A stretch of 64,000 nt of DNA, taken from NCBI GenBank assembly GCA_963807735.1, contig CAWEDI010000051.1, positions 1-64,000 of the forward strand, written 5' to 3'. Position 1 is the first letter of the stretch; every line of letters begins with the position of its first letter. This document shows, in pieces, positions 52,486 to 61,011 of the stretch. Below the pieces are notes generated by a model. The model worked only from the letters and a program-made list of their open reading frames with translations, did not search any database and was not told the origin of the DNA. The stretch comes from Roseiarcus sp963807735. Its GTDB lineage: Bacteria; Pseudomonadota; Alphaproteobacteria; Rhizobiales; Beijerinckiaceae. The translations under genes were made by a program, and so were the position numbers.

Positions 52486-53706
52486 TTAAGCCCGCGCCGG
52501 CTTGGCGCCAGCCCATTCGTGTGCGCCCTCAGCGTGCGCTTCGCGCTTCGCCGCCGCGGCCAGGCCGTATAGGCAGCCGATCAGCATGAACAGGTGGCGC
52601 CAGTGCATGGTGTCGATCTGCACCCCTTGCAGAAGCTGCGGCAGCATCCCTGCCCAAACGCCGATGAACTCGGTCTGCGTGCGCGAGCGCCGGAACGCGA
52701 ACACCCAACCGATGTAGAGCGTCAGCGCGACAAAAACCGCGAAAGCAATGCCGCCGACCCAGCCGAACGACGCGAACGCGCTCAAGAACACCTCATGCGG
52801 ATCGGCGGGGAAGATCTTGGCGAAGCGGAACGGTCCGAAGCCCAGCGGCCGATCGAGCAGCATCGGGATCGAGCGCAGCTGGTTGCCGAAGCGTCCCTGC
52901 TCACCGACGTCATAATCCTCCGTCAGCGTCGCCCGTTCGGTGGCGAGTTCGCGGATCGAGGGAACCGACAGGGCGATCGCCAGCAGCGCCGCCATGCCGA
53001 CGACACAGCCGATCCCCGTCGCCACCACGCGGCGCTTCAGCTTCGGCGAGCCGCTCGTCAGATAGGTGAGGCCGAGCACTAACGCGAGCGTTAGCAGCCC
53101 GTCGATCAACGCCCCGCGCGAAAAACTGAGGAACAGCGCGGTCAGCATCACCAGCAACAGCGCGACGCTGCGCACAACGGGTCGCCGGCGCAGCAGGAGA
53201 TCCTGGCAGACCCAGCCGATCGGCGCGACCAGGAACGGCGCGAACACGTTGGGGTCCTTGAACGGACCCTCGGCGCGCTGGCCGTCGTACATCGTGAAAT
53301 AGGGGCTCAAGCCCGCCACGTCGAAATAGCCGAGAATGGCCAGGATCGCCGCGAGCGCCGCCGCGAACGTGTAGCCGGAGCGGATAGTCTTCATGCGCTC
53401 GAGCGGATCGCCGGCGACCAGCGCGGCGAACAGCAGCGTCGTCATCGTGATGTAGACGGTGACGCCGGTGAACGAGACGCTTTCCGAGTCGCCCGTATAA
53501 GGGATCAGCGCGACCAGTCCCGCCGCGTTGAACACCATCAGGCAGAGGAACAGCGGCGCCATCGTCGTGTCGAAGATCAGGCCGTTGCGCCCGAACGCCA
53601 CGAGGCAAACGAAGAACATGCCTTCGTACGGCGAAGGCTCGATCGCCACGAAGGCGCTCACCGCGAGAAACAACCAAAGCAGCTTGAGGCGCAGGGGCTC
53701 GGACAT
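52486..53706 (-). CDS. O-antigen ligase/polymerase-like membrane protein
   Basis: The 406-residue protein starts at 53706 (MSEPLRLKLLWLF) after GAGGAG. It has about ten hydrophobic helices and a large periplasmic loop, with SFSRGALIDGLLTLALVLGL, PLGFGPFRFAKIFPADPHEVFLSAF (broken as LGFGPF and HEVFLSAFASFG) typical of Wzy/WaaL proteins; the Arg and His in these loops are the conserved catalytic candidates. It polymerises or ligates undecaprenyl-linked glycan at the periplasmic face. It is divergent from the flippase gene. Confidence 0.85.
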   Translation of the reverse strand: MSEPLRLKLLWLFLAVSAFVAIEPSPYEGMFFVCLVAFGRNGLIFDTTMAPLFLCLMVFNAAGLVALIPYTGDSESVSFTGVTVYITMTTLLFAALVAGDPLERMKTIRSGYTFAAALAAILAILGYFDVAGLSPYFTMYDGQRAEGPFKDPNVFAPFLVAPIGWVCQDLLLRRRPVVRSVALLLVMLTALFLSFSRGALIDGLLTLALVLGLTYLTSGSPKLKRRVVATGIGCVVGMAALLAIALSVPSIRELATERATLTEDYDVGEQGRFGNQLRSIPMLLDRPLGFGPFRFAKIFPADPHEVFLSAFASFGWVGGIAFAVFVALTLYIGWVFAFRRSRTQTEFIGVWAGMLPQLLQGVQIDTMHWRHLFMLIGCLYGLAAAAKREAHAEGAHEWAGAKPARA

Positions 53707-53864
53707 CGCCGCTCCTCGCGCGGGCCGTTGCTTTGCGGCGCGCTTGCCGGCCCCGTGATTTAGCGGCGGCGTGGTTAACCGCCCGTTACCGCGCACAGCG
53801 GTTCCACGGGCCTGCGCATAAGCCCGCCCTTAACGGCTCTCGATTAGAACGGCCGTGGCTGGCC

Positions 53865-55319
53865 ATGATATTCGCTGTCTCCTTCTTCCTGAACGCGGCG
53901 ACGAATTTCGCCTTCGGTTTGACGCTGAGCGCGATTCTCGGCCCGGCGGAGTTCGGCCGCTACTCCACGGTGCAGTTGGCCTCGATTACGCTGGCGGGCG
54001 GCATGCTCGACTGGCTGCGCTATGCGACGCTGCGCTTCGCCGGCGACGACAAGGCGAAAATCGTCATCGCCTCGTCGCTGGAGGCTGGCTACTTCGTGCT
54101 GGCGCTCGCGGCCTACGCGCTGGTCGCGGCCTGCGTCGTGTTCGGCGTCGACTTCGGCCTCGGCGCACCGCTGCTGCTGCTGACGCCGCTGCTGGGTGTC
54201 GCCGCGCACCGGGTCGATTTCACCGGCGCGCGGTTTCGCGCGCGCGACGACGGCGCGGCGTTCGCCGGCATCTACGGCTTGCGGCAGTTGTTGTGTTTCA
54301 CCGCCGTCGTCGCCGTCGCCTGGGCGACGCGCAACGCCGTGTTGACCGTGGCGACGCTCGCCGCCGCCAATCTGATCCCGGCCATCGCCTTCGCGCCCCG
54401 CGCGCGCGTCGCCGGAACCGCGCTCGGCGCCGCCAGCGCCGAGCGGCTGAAGGCGTTCTTCCTTTACGCCAAGCCGATCGTGTTTTCGCTGGTCATTTAT
54501 CAACTGGTCGGGCTCATCAATCGTCATGTCGCGCTGACCCATCTCGGGGCGGAGGCGACCGGCAAATTCTCGCTGGCGACCGATCTCGGCCAGCGCCTGT
54601 TCGGCGCCGCGAACTCGCTGCCCGAGCTGATGCTGTTTCAATACGTGCTGAAGATCGACCGCACCGAGGGCCGCGCGGCGGCGGAACGCCAGCAGGCGCA
54701 CAACATTTCGCTCGCGCTCGGGCTCTTGGCGCCGTTGGCGGCGGGCTACGCGGTCATGGCGCCGACATTCGAGGCGCTGCTGGCGCCGGCCGCCTATCGT
54801 GGCGCCTTCGCCTCGCTGAGCGCCGAGTTGGCGCCCGGCTATTTCGCGCTCTTTGCGATCATCTCGGCGATCAGCCCGATCTTCCAGCTCAAAGGCGCGA
54901 CAGGACGACTGACCGCCGCCGCGCTGCTGGCGCTGGCCGTCGATCTCGCGCTGGTCTCGTTCACCGAACTTTCCGCGAGCATCGACGGGCTCGCCATCGC
55001 CACCTCGTTGAGCCTCGGCGCCGCGATGCTGGCGACAGCGGTTCTGGCGTGGCGGGTGTCGGCGGTGCGGCCGCGCGCGGTCGATCTCATCGTGATCGCG
55101 GCGGCGACGGGCGCGATGGTCGCGCTTATCCGTCCGCTCAACGCGCTGCCCTCGCATCTCGCCGCCGCCGCCGCGGCGGTCGCGATCGCCGGGGCGGTGC
55201 TCGGCGGCGCCTATCTCGCGTTCGACGTCGGCGGCGTCAGGACTTTCGTGACCGAGGCGCTGCGAAGACGGCGGGAACGGAGCGGCGCGCCGGCGCTTTC
55301 GTCGGCGATCGGGCGGTAA
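53865..55319 (+). CDS. polysaccharide flippase (MOP superfamily, Wzx-like)
   Basis: The 484-residue protein has twelve or more hydrophobic segments with NAATNFAFGLTLSAILGPAE and FGRYSTVQLASI at the front and GLINRHVALTHLG mid-protein, typical of oligosaccharide flippases that move lipid-linked repeat units across the inner membrane. The ATG at 53865 (MIFAVSFFLN) places the first helix directly at the N-terminus; the longer frame from 53733 covers the divergent promoter. The 158-base gap to the ligase-like gene holds a ggttaacc palindrome near 53773. Confidence 0.85.
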   Translation: MIFAVSFFLNAATNFAFGLTLSAILGPAEFGRYSTVQLASITLAGGMLDWLRYATLRFAGDDKAKIVIASSLEAGYFVLALAAYALVAACVVFGVDFGLGAPLLLLTPLLGVAAHRVDFTGARFRARDDGAAFAGIYGLRQLLCFTAVVAVAWATRNAVLTVATLAAANLIPAIAFAPRARVAGTALGAASAERLKAFFLYAKPIVFSLVIYQLVGLINRHVALTHLGAEATGKFSLATDLGQRLFGAANSLPELMLFQYVLKIDRTEGRAAAERQQAHNISLALGLLAPLAAGYAVMAPTFEALLAPAAYRGAFASLSAELAPGYFALFAIISAISPIFQLKGATGRLTAAALLALAVDLALVSFTELSASIDGLAIATSLSLGAAMLATAVLAWRVSAVRPRAVDLIVIAAATGAMVALIRPLNALPSHLAAAAAAVAIAGAVLGGAYLAFDVGGVRTFVTEALRRRRERSGAPALSSAIGR

Positions 55320-55370
55320 GCGGCGGAAACATTGGCGGGCCGGGTCGGCCGTGCACGGGAGATCAGAACA

Positions 55371-56210
55371 ATGGACGGTCTGGCGTTATCAAGAAGCGCG
55401 GTTTCCGACGAGCGCGCCGCGCGCGTCGAAGCGCGGCTGTCGCAATCGGCGTTTCTCGCCGCTCCGCTGCGTCGCCTCAGTTACGACAGCCGGGATAGTT
55501 GGGCCTGGGACAACTACAAGCCGACGGTGCTCGCCTTCGTTGAAAGCCTTCGTCAGGCGGGACGCTGCGGCGAGGACGGCAAGGTTCGCGTACTGGAGAT
55601 CGGCGGCGGCCGCGGGCCGCAGTTCACGCCCGCCGAGGCTGAGAAGCTCGGCGTGGCGCTGACGGTCAACGACATCGACGCGCGCGAGCTTTCGCTGGCG
55701 CCGCCCGGCTTCGCGACCGCCTGCTTCAACGTCGCCGCCGAGGTCGCCCCCCAACTGTTCGGCAAGTTCGATTTCATTTTCTCGCGCATGGTGTTCGAGC
55801 ATGTGAAGGACGCCCCGCGCGCCTGGGCCAACGTCGCTTCGCTGCTCGCGCCCGGCGGCGTTGCGCTGGCCTATCACCCGACACTCTACTCGCCGCCGTT
55901 CGTGCTCAATTGGCTCGCGCCCGAAGCTCTCACCGCGCGGTTGCTCAAGTTCTTCTTTCCCTGGCGCCACGACGGCGACTATCCGAAGTTTCCCGCCCGC
56001 TACGAGATGTGCGTCGCTGAGCCGAGCGGCGTGACGCCCAAATTGCGCGCGCTCGGGTTCTCCGAAGTGCTGATCGCGCCGTTCTGGGGGCATGGCTATC
56101 TGCGCCCGATCCCGGTCGTGCGCGACATCGAGGGCGCGCTGCATGTGTGGGCGGAGCGGCGCGATTGGCGATGGCTGGCGTCCTACGCGTTCACGCTCGT
56201 GCGCAAATAG
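55371..56210 (+). CDS. class I SAM-dependent methyltransferase
   Basis: The 279-residue protein has the SAM-binding loop VRVLEIGGGRGPQFTP, motif II VNDIDARELSLA, and the later motif FDFIFSRMVFEHVKDAP, then LLAPGGVALAYHPTL. This is a Methyltransf_11-type enzyme. In an exopolysaccharide locus it likely methylates a sugar residue or caps the glycan. GGGAGA lies about 10 bases before the start. Confidence 0.87.
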   Translation: MDGLALSRSAVSDERAARVEARLSQSAFLAAPLRRLSYDSRDSWAWDNYKPTVLAFVESLRQAGRCGEDGKVRVLEIGGGRGPQFTPAEAEKLGVALTVNDIDARELSLAPPGFATACFNVAAEVAPQLFGKFDFIFSRMVFEHVKDAPRAWANVASLLAPGGVALAYHPTLYSPPFVLNWLAPEALTARLLKFFFPWRHDGDYPKFPARYEMCVAEPSGVTPKLRALGFSEVLIAPFWGHGYLRPIPVVRDIEGALHVWAERRDWRWLASYAFTLVRK

Positions 56211-56219
56211 CAATCGAGC

Positions 56220-57437
56220 ATGAAATCCTCATCCGCCCTGGCGATCCCGCGCCCGCGCCTCGAGCCGCGCGTCGCGCCGCAGCCTGAACCGGCGCGCGAG
56301 GCCGACGTCGTGATCTTCGGCTCCGCGAAGCCGGTGACTTGCGCTGTGCTGGACTACGCGCGAAGGCTTTGCGACGCCATCAACTTGAAGCGCCCTGGTT
56401 ACGCGCGGATCGAGACGATCGAGCCCGAGCGGCCGTTCGCCTTCATCGCGACGATCGCCCGCGCGCTCGCGGCCGGCAAGGTGGCGCATGTGCAATTGCC
56501 GATCGAAGGCTGGGGCAACAGCCTCATTCCCGGCTTTGCGCTGTTTGCCGCCCGCGCGCTGACCCGCAAGGGCCGCATCGTCATTACGCTGCACGAATGG
56601 ACATCGCTCAATTGGCTGCGCTATCTCTCGATGATTCCCGATCTGATGGCGACCGACGGTTTTGTGTTTGTCTCGCCGCGCCAGCGCGACGCATTCCTGG
56701 CGACGCCGTGGGTGAGATCGACGAAGAAATCGGCTGCGCCGGTGATTCCGATCGGCCCGAACATCATGCCGGCGCGCATCGACCCCATGAAGGTTGAGGC
56801 GGAACGCGCAAAGCTTCGCGGCGAGGGCGCGCTGAGAGCCAATCTGATCGTCGGTTTCTTCGGCGTGCTCTACGCCAGCAAGCGGCCTGATCTGTTGCTG
56901 CGCGCGACCGGTGCGCTGCACGCACGCGGCGTCAAGGCGCGATTGTTGGTGTGCGGCGACTTTCTTTGGGACAAGCCGCAGGATCGCAGCGCGTTTCTGT
57001 CGCTTGCGCAGGATCTGGAGTTGACGGATTGGCTCGACTTTCGAGGCCGCATCGACGACGAGGGTGATCTGATGGCGGCGCTGGCGGCGTCCGACGTTTT
57101 CCTGCTGCCCTACGCTGACGGGGTTAGTCTTCGGCGCGGCAGTTTTCAGGCGGTGAGCCAGCTTGCCATTCCGCTGGTGACGACGACGCCGGAAAGCCAC
57201 GACGAGTTCGACGCCATGCCGAACCTGAAAGCCAAGATCGAAAGCGCCGCGACCGCCCTGTGCGCGGCGAGCGCGTCGCCCGAGGAGTTTGCTGACGCGC
57301 TGGTCAGGGTCGCGGCGCGGAAGTCGGCGGCGTTCGGCGTTTCGCTCGACGCCGTGTGGCGCGAGGCGGCCGACCGGCATTTGCAGTTCTACGATGGCTT
57401 GGTTGACGAGGCGCCGGCGCGCGTGGCTTCCGGCTGA
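56220..57437 (+). CDS. glycosyltransferase family 4
   Basis: The 405-residue GT-B protein shows RIVITLHEWTSLNWLRYLSM, PVIPIGPNIMP, GFFGVLYASKRPDLLLRATG, RLLVCGDF and DVFLLPYADGVSLRRGSFQA, the donor-binding face of GT4 enzymes. It transfers a sugar to the growing lipid-linked oligosaccharide in the cytoplasm. The gene starts 9 bases after the methyltransferase stop. Confidence 0.88.
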   Translation: MKSSSALAIPRPRLEPRVAPQPEPAREADVVIFGSAKPVTCAVLDYARRLCDAINLKRPGYARIETIEPERPFAFIATIARALAAGKVAHVQLPIEGWGNSLIPGFALFAARALTRKGRIVITLHEWTSLNWLRYLSMIPDLMATDGFVFVSPRQRDAFLATPWVRSTKKSAAPVIPIGPNIMPARIDPMKVEAERAKLRGEGALRANLIVGFFGVLYASKRPDLLLRATGALHARGVKARLLVCGDFLWDKPQDRSAFLSLAQDLELTDWLDFRGRIDDEGDLMAALAASDVFLLPYADGVSLRRGSFQAVSQLAIPLVTTTPESHDEFDAMPNLKAKIESAATALCAASASPEEFADALVRVAARKSAAFGVSLDAVWREAADRHLQFYDGLVDEAPARVASG

Positions 57438-57448
57438 GGCGCACTTTT

Positions 57449-57545
57449 CCGTCATCGCGAGCGAAGCGACGCGATCCACGGCGCCTTATCCGCGCGGCGG
57501 ACGATCTCTCAGCGATGGATAGCTTCGCTACGCTCGCTATGACGG
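57449..57545. repeat. palindromic intergenic repeat, family B copy 3
   Basis: The arms are ccgtcatcgcgagcgaagcg and the near complement agcttcgctacgctcgctat plus gacgg. The centre differs from copies 1 and 2 but keeps the ggatcca/gatgg flanks. It lies between two convergent genes of the exopolysaccharide locus. Confidence 0.85.
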
Positions 57546-57546
57546 A

Positions 57547-59037
57547 TCAATACGCGTTGTTGTTCTTCAACAGCGAGATTGGCGTCACCGCGAGAATGTA
57601 GAGGTCGAGCCACAGCGACCAATTCTCGATGTAGTAGAGATCGTGATCGACGCGCGCCTGGATCTTCTCCTGCGTATCGGTCTCGCCGCGCCAGCCGTGA
57701 ACCTGCGCCCAGCCGGTGATGCCTGGCTTGACCCGATGCCGCGCGAAATAGCCGTCCACCACCTCGTCGTATTTGCGATCCGCCGCCTTGGCGTGAATGG
57801 CGTGCGGGCGCGGGCCGACCAGCGAGAGATCGCCCTTCAATACGACGTTGAACAATTGCGGCAGCTCGTCGATCGACGTCTTGCGGATGAAGCGGCCGAC
57901 GCGGGTGACGCGCGGATCGTCGCGAGTGACCAGCCTTGAGGCCGAGGCGTCGAGCTGGTCGACATACATCGAGCGGAATTTGTAGACCTCGACCAGTTCA
58001 TTGTTGAAGCCGTAGCGCTTCTGCTTGAACAGGATCGGGCCTTTCGAATCGAGCCGGATCGCCAAAGCGGTTAGGGCCAGCAGCGGCGAGAGTGCGATCA
58101 GCGCCAGGGCGCCGATCGCCTTGTCGAGCGCCATCTTGACGAGGATGTCGCGATCGCCGAGCGGCTTGTCGAACACGTCGAGCATCGGCGCCGCGCCGAG
58201 ATAGGAATAGGAGCGCGGCCGGAAGCGGATGCGGTTGGCGTGGGCGGCGAGCCGCACGTCGATCGGCAGCACCCAGAGCTTGCGCAGCATGCCCAGGATG
58301 CGCTGTTCGGCGGTGATCGGCAGCGCGAAGACGGCCAGATCGATGCGCGTCGAGCGCGCGTAGTCGACGAGATCGTCGACGTTGCCGAGTTTGGCGAAGC
58401 CCTCGACAGTCATCGGCGAGCGCGCGTCGCCGCGATCGTCGAACACGCCGAGCAGCTTGATCTCCGAAGGGTCGGCCTTGGCGAGATCGCGGATGAGGTC
58501 GCGCGCGAGATCGCCGCCGCCGACCACCACGACGCGCTTCTGAAAGCGCCCAGAGACCGCGAGCCGATCGACCGTCCAGGCCATCGCGAACCGCGACACC
58601 ATCAGCGCGTTGAAGCCGATCAGGAACCAGGCGCCGAGCCAGAACCGCGAAATCACGTTGTCCAGCTTGGCGAAAAACACCAGCGCGATCAACGCCGCGA
58701 AGATGAAGGTCCAGGCGCCGCTCATCCGGAACAGTTGGTTGATCGGTCGCCGCAGCGCCGGCACGCTGTAGCTTTGCAGCATATAGAACGCGATCGAGTT
58801 GATGATCGCGAGGCCAAACGCCAGGAGATAGTAGACCGGCTGCGCGCCGATCTGCCGCACGACATGCGCCTCGTAGAGCGCAAGGCCGGTGGCGGCGATC
58901 AGCGCGAAGTCGAGGACCTGCGCGCCGGCGAGCAGCAGGATGCGCGTATAGCCGGGAGCGGCGCTTGCCTCGCCCTCCGCCGTCGGGTTTGGCTGGGGTT
59001 CGACGTTGTCGGCGGGACGGGCGGAAAGCCACGACAT
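57547..59037 (-). CDS. undecaprenyl-phosphate sugar phosphotransferase
   Basis: The 496-residue protein of the WcaJ/ExoY/PssA class starts exopolysaccharide synthesis by moving a sugar-1-phosphate (often glucose or galactose) onto undecaprenyl phosphate. It has four N-terminal helices, a central CoA-binding-like Rossmann domain (VVVVGGGDLARDLIRDL), a fifth helix (ALALIALSPLLALTALAIRL), and the catalytic region with YKFRSMYVDQ, RKTSIDELPQLFNVVLKGD and LVGPRPHA ending in LLKNNNAY. Length and motifs match the family. Confidence 0.94.
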   Translation of the reverse strand: MSWLSARPADNVEPQPNPTAEGEASAAPGYTRILLLAGAQVLDFALIAATGLALYEAHVVRQIGAQPVYYLLAFGLAIINSIAFYMLQSYSVPALRRPINQLFRMSGAWTFIFAALIALVFFAKLDNVISRFWLGAWFLIGFNALMVSRFAMAWTVDRLAVSGRFQKRVVVVGGGDLARDLIRDLAKADPSEIKLLGVFDDRGDARSPMTVEGFAKLGNVDDLVDYARSTRIDLAVFALPITAEQRILGMLRKLWVLPIDVRLAAHANRIRFRPRSYSYLGAAPMLDVFDKPLGDRDILVKMALDKAIGALALIALSPLLALTALAIRLDSKGPILFKQKRYGFNNELVEVYKFRSMYVDQLDASASRLVTRDDPRVTRVGRFIRKTSIDELPQLFNVVLKGDLSLVGPRPHAIHAKAADRKYDEVVDGYFARHRVKPGITGWAQVHGWRGETDTQEKIQARVDHDLYYIENWSLWLDLYILAVTPISLLKNNNAY

Positions 59038-59038
59038 G

Positions 59039-60241
59039 TCACGCCTCGTTGAGAAGATGGGCGCGCTTCGCGCCGCGCCGCGAGGAGCGGGCGTCGAGAT
59101 CGCGGCGCGCCAGCGCCTCGCGATAGGCCTCGATTACCGTTCCCGCCATGTTCTCCAACGAGAACCGGCCCTTGACGTAAGCGGCGAGCTCCGCCGCGCG
59201 GGCGGCGCGCTGCTCCGGCGGGCGGCGGAGTTCGACGACGATGCGGCGGGCGAGATCGACCGGGTCGTCGGGCGCGCCGAGCCTTTCGCTGAACGGGCCG
59301 AAGATCTCAGGAATGCCCCCGACGTGGGTGGTGATGAGCGGCAGTTGCGCCGCAGCGCTTTCGAGCACGACGTAGGGCATCGATTCGGCGCGCGACGGCG
59401 CGACCATGATGCGCCCGCGCGCGAACGCCTGCGCGATCGGCATAGGGCCGAGGAAGCTGACGGCGTGCAGCAAGTCGAGCCGGTCGGCGCGGGCCATCAA
59501 CGCGTCGCGATCGGGGCCGGAGCCGATCAGCGCCGCCGTCGGCGCGGCGCCCAACTCGCGCGCGACGAGCGCGAGCGCGTCAATCAGCGTGTCGACGCCC
59601 TTGGCCGCGCGCAACTCCCCGACATAGAGCACGTCGGCGGCGTCAGGCGCGGCGACCGTGGCGACGAACTCCCGCGCGCCGAGCCCGTTGACCACGACGC
59701 GCCGCACGCCGTGGCGCGCGCCGACGTATTCGTCATATTTGCTCTCGATGTGCGCGCTTTCAAACAGGAACAGGTCGGTGCGCGCCGCGGCCACGCGTTC
59801 GACCGCCATGTAAAGCGAATGCGCCGTGGTGCCTGGGCGATAGTTGAAGCTGCCGCCGTGCGGCGTGTAGGCGCGGACCGGGCGGCGGTCGCGCCCAAGA
59901 CCGCCGCTCAACCGCGCATAGAGGCCGCCCTTGGAGCCGTGGCCGTGCACGACGTCGGGGCGCGCGGCCTCGAGGAACCGGGTGAAGGCGCGGAACGCGG
60001 CGACATCCGAAAACGACGGGTTGCGATTGACCGGCGTCGTCGCGACCCCGAGCGCGGCGCCGCCGGGTATGCGGGCGATCGCGTCGCGGACGCGCGGACC
60101 ATCTCCGCCCGAGTCGAAAAACAGGCCGACCTTGTGACCGCGCGCGGCCTGCTCGATCGCGAGATCGATCACGTGACGAAACAATCCGCCGAGCGGGGCG
60201 CGGAACACGTGAACGATACGCAACGCGCTCGCACTCGACAC
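59039..60241 (-). CDS. glycosyltransferase family 4
   Basis: The 400-residue GT4 protein starts at GTG 60241 (SSASALRIVHVFRAPLGGLF). Conserved blocks are VHGHGSKGGLYARL, PHGGSFNYRPG, VLYVGELRAAKG, ALIGSGPDRDAL and MVAPSRAESMPYVVLESAAA, including the donor-binding EX7E glutamate region. It adds a sugar in the repeat unit. Its stop is one base from the start region of the undecaprenyl-phosphate transferase, so the two are a single transcript on the minus strand. Confidence 0.9.
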   Translation of the reverse strand: MSSASALRIVHVFRAPLGGLFRHVIDLAIEQAARGHKVGLFFDSGGDGPRVRDAIARIPGGAALGVATTPVNRNPSFSDVAAFRAFTRFLEAARPDVVHGHGSKGGLYARLSGGLGRDRRPVRAYTPHGGSFNYRPGTTAHSLYMAVERVAAARTDLFLFESAHIESKYDEYVGARHGVRRVVVNGLGAREFVATVAAPDAADVLYVGELRAAKGVDTLIDALALVARELGAAPTAALIGSGPDRDALMARADRLDLLHAVSFLGPMPIAQAFARGRIMVAPSRAESMPYVVLESAAAQLPLITTHVGGIPEIFGPFSERLGAPDDPVDLARRIVVELRRPPEQRAARAAELAAYVKGRFSLENMAGTVIEAYREALARRDLDARSSRRGAKRAHLLNEA

Positions 60242-60308
60242 GAAACAAGCTCCGCGGAAACGCCGCCAGTCGCGGGGAATGGCGCCGCCCGAGGTTTAGG
60301 CCGCGTTC

Positions 60309-60869
60309 CTAAAAGAAGCGTTCCCGGACCGTTACCGTGTCGCCGGGACGGATCGGGAAGGTGAGCGGCACGCTCGCCGTAGTCGGCCGGCCGTCGATGT
60401 CGCGCGTGATGTCGACGCTGCCCTGATAGCCGCGGGGCGAGAAGCCGCCGGCGATCGCCACCGCCGTCTGCGCCGTCATCCCATTGACGAACGGATACTG
60501 ACCCGAGGTGGTGACTTCGCCGAGCACGAAGAACGGCCGGAACGCCTCGACCTCGACCGAAACTTTGGGATCGCGCAGATAGCCGCCGCGCAGCTTGGCT
60601 TCGAGGCTCCCGGTCAACTCGGCCGTCGTCATGCCTTGCGCGTGGACGAGGCCGATCAGCGGCATCGAAATATTGCCGGCGGGGCCGACCGAGAACGAGT
60701 TGGTCAAATTGTCTTGACCGAACACGATGACGCGTAGCCGGTCGCCGCTCGCCAGCCGATAGGGCGCGTCCATCGAGGCGCGCCAGTCGGCGCCGTAGGG
60801 TTGCGTCGCGCAGCCGCCGAGGGCGAGCGCGCCGAGCGCCAAAGCCGCAAGCATTCGGTTCATCGCCAT
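60309..60869 (-). CDS. polysaccharide export lipoprotein, Wza/ExoF-like
   Basis: The 186-residue lipoprotein has the signal LAALALGALALGGC (lipobox LGGC), then the Poly_export domain (YRLASGDRLRVIVFGQDNLT, ISMPLIGLVHAQGMT) and a SLBB-like segment (VLGEVTTSGQYPFVNGMTAQ). It is the short form of the outer-membrane export channel of Wzx/Wzy systems, without the C-terminal barrel helix. It is divergent from the Wzc-like gene, with 142 bases between them. Confidence 0.9.
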   Translation of the reverse strand: MAMNRMLAALALGALALGGCATQPYGADWRASMDAPYRLASGDRLRVIVFGQDNLTNSFSVGPAGNISMPLIGLVHAQGMTTAELTGSLEAKLRGGYLRDPKVSVEVEAFRPFFVLGEVTTSGQYPFVNGMTAQTAVAIAGGFSPRGYQGSVDITRDIDGRPTTASVPLTFPIRPGDTVTVRERFF

Positions 60870-61011
60870 ACGACCGCACCGCTTCCCTAACCCGCGGCCA
60901 TTTTTAGCGACGCATAGTTAACGAAAGGCTGATGCCCCGATCCATTAACCGGAAGGCAACCTTGCTCTTTCATAGATCGTTCATCACGACGGGTGGCGTT
61001 AGGAGCGGCAG

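Noticed and set aside
53844..55157. 437-residue minus-strand frame opposite the flippase
   Set aside because: It is almost entirely Arg, Gly, Asp and Gln with no hydrophobic core, as expected from antisense of a membrane protein gene.
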